A DNA stretch of 64,000 bases from Lithobates sylvaticus (lineage: Eukaryota; Chordata; Amphibia; Anura; Ranidae), in contig CM053028.1 of assembly GCA_028564925.1 (NCBI GenBank), positions 437,167,071-437,231,070 on the forward strand, written 5' to 3'. The notes beneath the pieces were generated by a model that was not told the origin of the DNA, did not search any database, and worked only from the letters and a program-made list of their open reading frames with translations. Made by a program: the position numbers and the translations under genes. Positions 46,101 through 58,063 of this stretch are shown piece by piece (the first letter of the stretch is position 1; each line of letters opens with the position of its first letter).

Positions 46101-49100
46101 AATGTATCTCAGTAAGAGCCGGTTCACACAGGGGCGACTCGTCAGGCGACTTAGCTGCCTGACAACTCGTGTCCCGTTCTGTAGTATGGAACCGTTCTAA
46201 TAGGAACGACTCAAGTCGTTCCGACTTAGAAAAAGGTTCCTGTACTACTTTTGGGGACGACTTCAGGCGACTTGCATTGACATTCTATACAGAAGTCGTT
46301 TTGCAAGTCACCGCTGAAGTCGTTTGCAGGTCGCCTGAGGCAGTCGCACTGCAAGTCGTGCTGCTTCAGTGTGAACCGGCTCTAAGGCCCCTTTCACACT
46401 GGGGCGGTTTGCAGGCGCTATTGCGCTAAAAATAGCGCCTGCAAACCGACCCGAAACAGCTGTTGCTGTGTCTTCAGTGTGAAAGCCCGAGGGCTTTCAC
46501 ACTGAAGCGGTGCGCTTGCAGGACGCTGGAAAATGTCCTGCAAGCCGCATCTTTGGCTCGCTATAGGAGCGGTATATTTACCGCTCCTATAGCGCCCGTT
46601 CCCATTGGAAACAATGGGGCAGCGCTCCGAACCCGCCCGCAAAATGCCGCTGCAGCGGCGTTTTGCTTGCGGTATTGACCCTTTTTCGGCCGCTCGCGGG
46701 GGCTAAAACCACCCCGCTATCGGCCGAAATGCGCTGCTAAAACGCCGGTAAAGCGGCGCTAAATATAGCGCCGCTTTACCGCCATCGCCCCCACCGCTCC
46801 AGTGTGAAAGTAGCCTAAAGAAGAAATCATAGTGTAAACCTCGGAACATGCCAAGGAAGATACAATAATGCAAGAAGTACCTGTATTCAGACCTCTGTTC
46901 TCTGCAGATGTCTAGGAAATACCCAATTTTAGGAGCAGCAGAAAGGAAAACTCTGGGAAATCCTGACTGCAAACTGAAGACAGTTGTAATTGTAGGGACT
47001 ATTCCCTATGCTGTTGTGTCCCTGATTAAACTTTAATGTGGTTTGTTGCTAGGCTGTAACCAACCTAAACACCTACAACAAAATGGTGCCCAGCCGCAGC
47101 TGTTTAACTTTTTAGACTCTCCTGATCTCAGTCAGTTGATTGCTTCTGCTTATAAGGCCCCTTTCACACAGGGGCGTTGATAAGGGGGGGTCTGGGGTGT
47201 TCAACCCCCCCCCCCCCCTCAGAGCATTCTGGCAAAATGTCCAGACAGTGTCCCTGCTGTTTTCCTCAGCATCAGCACAGTAGAAGCAATCAGAGTTTCG
47301 GAGTGCAGCAGCCAGCCTCCCTTCTATTGTGCCCCATCCCCTCAGTTTAATAAGGGCTCCCCCTGAAAAGCATGAAATTACTGCGAGGTCTCAGATGCTG
47401 GCAATTGACAGTGCACAGTTGAGGGAACTCCTGGACTCCTCCTCGAGGTATGATATGACACAGCCGAAGGGAGACTGAGGATGCAGAAGTTTTCCTACTT
47501 CTGTGCCCTGCTGAATCTGAGGTCTGGTAAGTGGGGAGGCATCAATTTTCTGTTCTAGGAAGGAGGAAGTAAGAATTCCAGTCTGGGGAGTTTCTTTTGG
47601 TGGGGGGGGGGGGGTTTAAGGAAAGGGGTGGGTTTGCTTTTGGAGAAGGGGGGAGTTTCTTGTGGAGAAGTTTACAGGGGGTGGTTAATGGCAGGGATTT
47701 GCTTCTGGGAGGGAGTTTGATTGGATGAAGGGAGATTTTATACATAATTAGAAATCTTTGCTGGGGGAGAGGGTATTGACTTTGGCTTTGGTGGGTCGGT
47801 TTAGAGACAGGGGGGTTTTATTTTTGGGGGGATATTTGAGGGAGGGAGATATTTTACAGTGGGAATCTTTGCTTGGGGAGGGAGGGTTCTTAGGAGGGAG
47901 AGGGGGATTTTTTTTCCCTTTAATAGAGATGTTTTTTTTTAAATTATACTTACCTAGGTGAATGGAGCATTGATCCAATGTTGCATCTGTCCCCAGCTGC
48001 TTCTAAGCCCAACAACAGAGCGATCAAAGACTGTTGATCACTCAGTTCTCAGCCTTCAGTGAGCAAAGAGTGGTGACTGTCAGTCCCTGGGTCTGCCCCC
48101 CTCCCTCCCCCAAGCTCACTGGAATGCCAGGCTGTGGAGGAGGCAGGAGCCAGGCTGTGGAGGAGGTCTCTGCTGCTCACTAAGTGGCTCAGCAAGCTGT
48201 TAGTCCAGGCATCAGTGAATCCTGACTTTAAAGTTATGATCTTTCCACAGCCTGGACCTGCTGAGCGATGTCAGCTGACAGAGGGCTTTAGCTGGCTGTC
48301 GGCTAAAAATGGGTCACAAAAGTGAAGAACAAACTGCGCTCCTCCCCAGGAGAAGTACAACCAAGCGGTATCCTGTCCCTTCATAGCGCATGCACCGGCT
48401 GCTTTCCATGTGAAAATCTCCTAAACACCATACGTTTAGGAGATATTCACTATACCAACAGGTAAGTGTTATGATAGGCTTACTTGTAGGCACAAGTTTA
48501 AAAGCTGGGTTTACTACAGTTTAAGACTGAATAAAAGACAACCATATTGACTAGGTGCAAAGGGCACCATCCTGTGGTAGGCAGTGCACAATATTTTTAA
48601 TTTTTTCATCTCTTAAAACATTTTAATAAAATTTCTTAGGACACATTTTTTTAAGGTTTAAATAAATCACTGAATTTACTGCCTACCACAATATGTTGCC
48701 CCTTGCACCTGCTCAACTTGCATAGTAAGGTTAGCTAAAATCCAGTCTTGGGTCTCATTCATATATCCTACATGACCATACTGCAAATACCTTCACACGG
48801 GATCAGATGTTCTAATATCTGCTCAGCCTGTACACCTGAGTGATGGGCTGAAAAGAGCCAAGGCTGCCTGCTGCTGTAAACATGTATCCACCTGTATCTG
48901 CACATTCAGTGGTTACCTGCAGGTAGGGATACATTTTTGCCTTTGGATAAAATCAGAAACGTGTCCCTAACAGCTGGGAACCACTATGACCCACGGTTTG
49001 TTAGTGTGTCGCTCAGGCTCAATCGATGTGGGGAGTAATGTAGATGATACCGAACGTGCTACAGGAGTGTTGGCAAGGGATGGAGCTCATCCCAGCTCCT

Positions 49101-52100
49101 GTAGTCACTGAAGGGAAGGGAGAAAAAAAAAATCTCTGGTGCCGCACATCCATGGAGTCCTATGGTAATGTAGTAGTGATGGGAGAGACTACCTCAGCCC
49201 GGGTTCCCACCAGGCCACACCCTATCGTGTTTTGCTTTGTCCCCCGGAGCTTAAAAATGGGGACCACTGGATGTGCAGATACATGCTAACAGCAGTGGCT
49301 CTTTTCAGCCCATCACTCAGGTGAACAGGCTGAGCAGCTAACAAAAATTGGAACATCTGGGATCCTGGCTGTAGGTATTCATGGTATATTTGCCATTCCA
49401 TGGCCATTTAGAACATACGAAAGAGACTATTATAAAGGCTAAGAGCTGTGATGTTTTTCTGACCACTGTCAGTCTTTACTGCACACTGGTTGTATATAAA
49501 AACCCCAGCTGACTTTATGAGGAATCTTCCAATACCCAGACAACCACAACAGCAGGGAAGCCAAGCGTGCGTTCACTGACCTAAATTTCACAATGTTCCA
49601 TAGAGGAACATCACCCCCATCACCTTTACTCAAGACTTAACAGTATTTTATGAATGTTTCAGGATAAAAATGCAGCAGGCATAGGCATGGGTCAAGTGGG
49701 CTGGTTGCCCGAAAGGAATGGGACATCCAATTAAAATAAATATGTGTGACATAGGTGTTAAAAATTGTATCATTTGATTTGCCCTGGACATACCTGTGTT
49801 GGGGGTTAGTATATTTGAGAAGCTCGGCCAGCTGTAAGGGATATTTGCAGATTTTCTGCACTGGTGTCAGTAAGAATCCATCCAGTGATATATCGATCAT
49901 CTTCTGTACTAAGCGACATGTCTCAAAGAAATAGCCATACTTCTTCACTTTACAAAGTTTGGAAAGTTCTGTGCAGGCATTCGGATGGTTGTTGCAATAC
50001 TCTGAGTAGATCTGAAAATCTGTTTGCTGACATATAAAAAAAGCATGCATATCAGAAAAAAACACCACGATGTAACCAATATTTGTAGCAACCACCAGTC
50101 AAATATACAGCACATAAATCTCATCTACAATTTATAAGTATACAGAAAAAAATATACATTTATATGATTTACTAAGAAAGAACATGTAAAAATGATAACC
50201 AAGTCTATAAAATGCATATAGAGTTAAAAATATAATGTACAAAAAATAGTAAACACTATTTATAGTCATTTTTATATTTTTTTAAAATACATTTTACATT
50301 CTAATTTATACATGTATTTATACTGTAGATTCTAAACATATATATTTAAAATTTATAGTCAATTTTCAATTCCCAGCCCACTCTAATGCCCCGTACACAT
50401 GTAAAATGTTCGATGGGTGCTTTTTGTTAGAAATTCTGACCGTGTGTAGGCTCCATCGGGCATTTTTCATCGGAATTTCCGTCACACAAAATTTGAGAGC
50501 TGGTTCTCAAATTTTCCGACAACAAAATCCGTTGTTGTAAATTATCTTTTTGACAGGCACCCGTTTCCACTTTCGCTCAGATTGCCTAGGCGATCCAAGC
50601 AGATGTTCTTCTCCCTCTCTCTCTCCCTCTCCCTCCCTGCAGTCTTCTGGGACACATCACAGGTTCTAGAAGACTGTGCGACCATTCACAATGCATAGTG
50701 GGCAGCCGGCTGTGAAGCCACAAGCCCACAGATAAGATGCCAGCGCCACGAACCGAAGACTGGTGGAAAAAATGGCTCGGGTGAGGACAGCGCTGGATCC
50801 TGGGACAGGTGAGTGTCTGTTTATTAACAGTCAGCAGCTACAATTTTTGTAGCGGCTGGCTTTTCATTTTTAGAAATATGACTGGAGCTCCTCTTTTGCT
50901 ATTGTACCAGTCAACATCCAATTAAGGTTTCAGTTTATTTTGGAAGGTTAAAGTAGAATTGCACTTACCTAGCCTTAAAAATGCTCCCTCTCCCCCTCCT
51001 AACACCTATGATGATTAACCGATGTAAAAAATACTTACCTATTTTTAGCCTGCCTCAGTCCAGTCATGTGCAGCGGCTGCAGGGGAGCGGAGGGGAACGC
51101 CGACAATGGATGAGCCATAGGAGCCTACAGGTGATATCACTGCTCCAGGCTTTAGCAGCCGATGTTGAGCGTTCTTTACTCTACCCTGCAGGCACCGCTG
51201 GCTGGGGTTACATGACTGGACCAGGCTGAAAGTAGGCAAGTATATAGTCAGCATATGAATGAATGAATGAATGAATAACTTGTATAGCGCTACCTATGCG
51301 AACTGAATCGCCTCAGGGCGCTTTTTGCCACTGGTGTCCATCTGTGGTATAGCGTGGTCCTTGCCCTGTGGGGTCCCGACGCGCTTACAAACACATACAC
51401 ATATTTGGCCAATTTTATCGACAGGATCTAATTAACCTACCAGCATAGGTGTTAGGAGGGGGGAGGGGGCATTTTTAAGGATAGTTAGGTTTAAGCTGGA
51501 ATTTTAATTAAATTTGTTCCTCCTTTACAATAAATGTCATCACCCTTTTGTATATGCCCATTGCCATTACAGCTGTAATGCCCCGTACACGCGGTCGAAA
51601 ATTCCGACAGAAAATGTCCGATCGGACCATGTTGTCGGAAAATCCGGCCGTGTGTGGGCTCCATCGGACTTTTCCGTCTGAATTTTCCTGCTCTCAAATT
51701 TTCCGACAACAAAATCCGATCAGACTTTTTCCGATCCTGTGTAGAGAATTCCGACGGACAAAGTGCCACGCATGCTCAGATCAAATTACGAGACCAAAGC
51801 TATTGGCTACTGGCCTCTACGTAGTTCCGTTGTACGCAACGAACGTCACCACGTTCAGAATGATCGGATTTTCCGACAACTTTGTCCGACCATGTGTATG
51901 CAACACCAGTGTCGGACAAAATCCGTCTGAAAAATTCCGACGGATTTTGTGGTTGGAATTTCCGAACGTGTGTACATGGGCTAAGAGGTTAGGTTGTAGG
52001 GGAGATAGGTATCACAAACTGGAGATGCTAAAGGCCACTGTAGGGATCAGCTTTGAGTCATCACCACCTGCTGGTCATTACTTAGCACTGGAGCTCATGT

Positions 52101-55100
52101 ATCTGCAGCACACATTTGCCCTAATCAGAAAAGCTTTGTGCCTAACCAACAGCTTAGCCTGCCTGCTCAAGCCTTGGATATATATCTGTTTGACTCTGAT
52201 GGATTGTTGATGCTTTGGACTTTAGGATCAGTTTGTCTGCACCTGATCTGACCATCAGCCTGCTGTCCCTGCCACTACCTGATGACTATATGTCTCAAGA
52301 TTTAGACAGCACTACATCTACCCTGGCTATTATTTGACTATAGCTCCTGGAGACACATTGAGTGCAGCATACTCCACGACAGCCACGAGGCACAGACTTC
52401 AAAAAATGAACTAGAAGAAAAATACAATGGCAAAATTCTGCCCTGGCTTGTATACATAATATAATGGCTAGTAGACTGTTAGTTAAATACTCCAGAACTT
52501 ACATACTGCAGAAAGCAAGAACCAATCTCACTCAGATGTGGAGCTTCCTTGTTAATCCGTTTTTCCAGGGTCTTCAGAAATTTCTTCTGGAACTTGTAGA
52601 TGTCTTCAATGTTCCCAAAAATAGTCCACAGCTGCTCCTCCGTGAACATGTCCGCTCTTTTACGACACTGCTTGATGTAACCCTTTACAAATAGGAAAGC
52701 AATAATTCAATGAATAATGGTACATTTGACAGTACAGGCAGTCCCCGAATTACATACATCCGACTTACATATGGCTCATACTTGCAAACGGAGACAGCAG
52801 GAAGTGAGAGGAAATCTACCCCTAGAAAGGGAAATTCACTCCTGTAAGAGTTATCAAGGGAAAAAGGTGTCTCTACTGAAGCTTTATCACCAATCCTTGT
52901 TTCCACAACAACCAAAAATTGGCAAACTCCAATTGTCACAGTGATAGAAAGTGAGGTGAAATCTTCTGGCCAGGGTCACAGACAGCAAAACAAACCTTAC
53001 AGGGGTGTTAACCCTTCCCTATGCTCTCTATCCAGAGAAGTTACACTTGTAGCACCCTTGTGTGTGCTAGAAGTGAAAGTATGGAAATGATAGTTTAGCT
53101 CAGGGCTAAGCCTGAGCTATGGAATCTGGGTCAGGGTTTACTAGGTTCAGGGCTAGGTGAGTCATCCTGGCAGCTCTCTGGTGCCTCCTCCTGGTCTAGA
53201 AGGTTGGAGAATCTTGTAGAATTAGAGGGTGGAGGTCAGGAGGAGCTGCCTTGAATATTTATGGATTCTCAGCCAATCATCAGAGGTAGGCTGGCAGGGG
53301 ACTGAGACCACTCCATAAATAGACATGGGCCATGCCAGCAGGGGCAGTTGGGTGGAATATGGAGAAACAGTGTTGAGGAAGCTGTCGGTGGCCTTCAGGG
53401 GTGCCTCCTAGTCTGGGGGGGGGGTGCCCTGCCTTGGGCCAGGGCTGGGGTGCTGGAAGGATCCTGCTCTAAAACACACAGGAAGAGTCTTTCCTAGAGG
53501 CACGGGAGCAAGAGAGAGGACAGAATGAGTAGTTAACACTATGGGGACTAACAAAGAGTGGAGACTGCCATGTGTAGCCGGTTCCCCTTACAGACAGCGG
53601 TGTTCTTAAGTCTTCAGTCGTACCCTAGAGATATCCTGAGAGTCAGCTGGGTGGGCTGGTGAAGAGACAGTTGGGTGGACTGGTGTGGAGAGTTAGCATG
53701 GAGGGCTAGTGAAAGGGGCAGCTTCAGCCAGGCAGGTTGGCAGTGCCTGAAGAGGTGGTGCTGGGATCAGTGGCCACAACCACTGTGCTACACAAAAATG
53801 GGCTATGAGTTCCTGCCTGTAATGGGCCATTGCTGATCTGACTGGGAGCCTGTCAGATAAATCAGAGTGATTTGGCTGGAGCAAGCAAGTGAATGTACTG
53901 GAGGAGAGTGAAGGAGACTACATATAGGTGTATAGAGGAAGCGTCTGTCTGTCATACGTTTTCTCTCATGTCACGCTGCTCGCTCCCTGGCGGCCCCTCC
54001 TCTCTTCTCGTCTATCCCAGATGATGTCTCAAGCCAATGGGGATTGACGAGAAGAGAGGAGGGGCCGCCGGGGAGCGAGCAGCGCTGAGTGACATGAGAG
54101 AAAACGTATGACAGATAGACGCTTCCTGCGCTACTCTGCATGCATCTCATTCGGCTCTGGCGGCGGCTCTGGTCCTGCAAAGGGAACGGCGTTCCCCCTG
54201 GACTCGAGCCCTGAAAACGGCGCTGTCTCTTCAGTCGGAGGGGGAGGGCACTGGCCCGCACCCCCAGCCCCACTCTTTGTTCCCTTCCATCACTGGAGGC
54301 AAATCCCCCGTGTTTCCCCGAAAGTAAGACATATGTCTTACTTTCGGGGTACGGCTTATATTAGCTGACCCCTCTGAAACTCCCGATACATATAGGTGTA
54401 TAGAGGAAGATGTCCCTGAGGTTTTGCTGAAGTCAGCTGGGCATCCTATAACCTCCCATCCCTATCCAAGTTATTAACCCTTTAATAAAAAAAAAATAAA
54501 CAAAGTCATGGACTGCTCGCTGAAGATTCTGTGTGCCTGGCTGTGCAGGAGTGGGGGATCCAAGTTCATCAGCAGCCCCTATGGGGGTGTGCTACGCACT
54601 TAAAAAATGTACCTGTTCCAAATTACATATAAATTCAATTTAAGAACAAAACTACAGTTTTTTTTTTTCTCTTTTTTTGTTTTTTTGCTGCTCTTCTCCC
54701 TGGGGACGGGGGCCGCTGGAAGGGCCAATCATCAGACCACAGGGGTATTAAATGAATGGACAGACTAATGAAATGTAATCAGCAAAATGTAAACAGTATA
54801 AATAAAATTATTAATAAAGATTGAATTAAAAAAAAAAAGAACAAAACTACAGAACCTATCTTCTTTGTAACCCGGGGACTGTGACCATTTCCATCTTTTT
54901 ATGTGTGTATGGTATTTCTTATTTCACAAGGTTGCAGATTTTCACCACATGGCCTGCTCATGACTGCTGCAGATACATTTTGCTTTGTGCATCTGAATAG
55001 AGAACAAGGCCTTATCTTTTAGTATATTTGTATGATACTGTCTCATGTTTCCTGGAAGGCCTGTGTGGGGATGAGTGGAGGGGCAGGTTGACATTGGCTG

Positions 55101-55923
55101 GATTTTAGTAATACTTTATTTATCGTTTAAGAACAATGAACAATGTAGCATTCCAACGTAATGTTACTCTAGAACTAATTATTAATAAGTAATCACTGTG
55201 GCAATATTTGGCATTATCATTCTAGCATTGATGCCATGTTTTGCCAGTGGCATTAGGGCTCTTTAACATTTGATACATCTTCCAGCATGGCATAAAAACA
55301 GAATGAACATCAATGGCCTCCTATGTATTATCTCAGTACAGGTTTCCTTTAAACAGTGAATTAGGGGTAATAATTTACCTCACAGATGTCCTTTAGGTGC
55401 TTGATGTAGTCCTTCTCGGTGTTCAAGATCTCGTTTATCACATTGGTTCTCATTTGGTCCTTGTTTGTTGGGCCAAAACCGTGACGCCTCAAGACATTCC
55501 TGGAATCCTGTTGTTTGTCTCCGGGTTTGCTGGAATATTCATCGACTGGATCATCCTGGTTCACACGCAGCTGTGTACAAAACGGGCATTATTTTATAAC
55601 TCAGAGGCAGCACTGGGTCATTCTCTTAATGCTGGGTATGCGGAACTGAAATAAAACGAAGCTATGCAAACTGTAGTCACTAGATGGCACTGTATGTTAT
55701 AGGATGTATTGCACAGTAAAACAATGTGTTCACTGAAATACAGAAGTCACTTTACTTATAAATACTTTTATGTAAATAATATGTTAAAGGACACCTGCCA
55801 ATCTAACAGAAATTTGTAGTGTACAATTGTACAGTAATATTATGTAACAAATTCTGGATCGTTATAATGTTGCAAAATACTTAGGAAAAAATATTGTTGT
55901 TACAGTAATTTAAATATATATAC

Positions 55924-56005
<82 letters not shown>

Positions 56006-58019
56006 GCTGCACGATTAATTGTTAATTGCGATTTTTTTTCCCATTGCGATCTTGACAAATTATTTCCTGATTCTTTCTATGCAGAGAATTCTCTCTGCTC
56101 TGCTGCAGCCGACAGCCGTCAAAAGAAGGGGAAAAAAAAAAACGGGCAGTCTGCCAAGAATCACAACATTCTTTAGCAGTGGAACTTAAGTATAAACATT
56201 TTAACAATTTGACCTTTAGATCAAAGGAATACACATTGGTGTGTAAATGAGGGAAGTTTAACCACTTAAAGCGCTGTTTCAGCTGAAATTTTAATTTTTT
56301 TTTAAAAGTCTAAAAAAAAAGTAGCTGCTGACTTTTAACCACTTCAGCCCCGGACCAATTGGCAGCCAAAGGACCAGGCCCCTTTTTGCGATTCGGCACT
56401 GCGTCGCTTTAACTGACAATTGCGCGGTCGTGCGACGTGGCTCCAAAACAAAATTGGTGTCCTTTTTTTCCAACAAATAGAGCTTTCTTTTGGTGGTATT
56501 TGATCGCCCCTGCGGTTTTTATTTTTTGCGCTATAAACAAAAATAGAGCGACAATTTAGAAAAAAAATGCAATATTTTTTGCTTTTTGCTATAATAAATA
56601 TCCCCAAAAAATATATAAAAAAATTTTTTTTTTCCTCAGTTTCGGCCGATACGTATTCTTCTACATATTTTTGGTAAAAAAAATCGTAATTAGCGATTAT
56701 TGATTGGTTTGCGCAAAAGTTATAGCGTTTACAAAATAGGGGATAGTTTTATAGCATTTTTATTAATATTTTTTTTTTTACTAGTAATGGCGGCGATCAG
56801 CGATTTTTATTGTGACTGCGACATTATGGCGGACACATCGGACATTTTTGACACATTTTTGGGACCATTGTCATTTATACAGCAATCAATGCTATTTAAA
56901 TGCATTGATTCCTGTATAAATGACAGTTGTAGTGAAAGAGTTAACCACTAGGGGGAGGGGAGGGGTTATGGGCTCTGACGTGTGTGTTTTTTTTTACATT
57001 AGGGGGCGGGGCTGACGTCTGACGTCATTGATCAGCTTTCCCGATGACCGGGAACAGCCAATCAATGACAGGCAGAGTAGGAAGCGCGGGGAGAGGTTTA
57101 TTTACACAAACCTCTCCCCGTTCTTCAGCTCCGTAACCCGATCGCGGGACACCAGCGGCGATCGGGTCCGCTGGTCCCGCGGCCGGGGTCACGGAGCTCC
57201 CGACTGGGTGGCGGCGCGCTCCCGACCCACGGGCAGGCATTTAAAGGGCCACGTACAGGTACGTGGTTTTGCCTGCCCGTGCCATTCTGCTGACGTATAT
57301 ATGCAGTGGGCGGGCGGGAAGCGGTTAATAAGGAGACTTACCTTTCCAGGGCGCCCGCGATGTCGGCCGCTGAGGCCGACATGTCCCTCGGCTCTCAGGT
57401 CCCAGTGCCGCCATCCTCAATAAGGGAAACATGCACTGGAGCCTTGCGGCTTCACTGCCTGTTGTGAATGGGACACGCTGTGTTAGGGAACACACAGTTC
57501 CCAGAACACAACGCGCCCCATTACCCAGAAGACAATGCGGAGGAGGAGAGAAGACCGAAGAAGACCAAAGATCACCGCGGAGTAGGAAGGAGGCAGATTA
57601 AGAAGACTGCCTAGCAACAGCAATTTCTGGTAAGGTAAAAAAAAAATTTTTTTTTCAAATGTTTTCTTTTTTTTATGAATAATAATGCTCTTTTATTTTT
57701 AGGGTGGTCCTCCACTTTAAATACTAAACCTTTTTCTGACATTTGTTGGTTTCAAGTTAAACTTAAGTAAAGATTTAGTTAAAAAATTTTTTTTGCTACA
57801 AAATTACTTAGAACCCCCAAACAATATATATAATTTTTTTAGTAGACACCCTAGAGAATAACATGGTGGTTATTGCAATATTTTATGTCACACTGTATTT
57901 GCACAGCAGTTGTTCAAATGCAATTTTTTTATGCTGCGAGAATCTTTTTATTGTTCGATAGCATACATGTTATTTAAATTTGGCTGGTACCAATATGAAA
58001 TATTGTTGTTAATACAGTA

Positions 58020-58063
<44 letters not shown>

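Larger units (their letters stand above)
45621..49793 (-). other. ARHGEF4 intron, DH
   Basis: A 4.2-kb intron. It holds two Harbinger-like MITEs, a start fragment of the same kind at about 47156-47185 (GGCCCCTTTCACACAGGGGCG), G-rich low-complexity sequence at 47575-47930 and a TTAA-family MITE fragment with the CTCCTAAACACC hairpin near 48405-48460. 48540-49790 is unassigned. Confidence 0.6.
50027..52502 (-). other. ARHGEF4 intron, DH, with repeats
   Basis: A 2.5-kb intron. 50100-50390 is AT-rich with no feature. 50391-50565 is part of the TA-bounded MITE family. 50740-50880 resembles the right part of the MITE at 14590-15056. 51982-52500 shows nothing recognisable. Confidence 0.6.
52683..55378 (-). 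other. ARHGEF4 intron, DH
   Basis: A 2.7-kb intron. 52980-53040 carries the dispersed ACAGGGGTGTTAACCCTTCC-type block. 53040-53918 has no recognised feature. Two inserts follow (listed separately). Confidence 0.6.

Noticed and set aside
57025-57423. GC-rich frames of 70-130 codons on both strands
   Set aside because: They lie in the GC-rich half of the piggyBac-like element, and the same frames recur in the second copy at 62179-62478.
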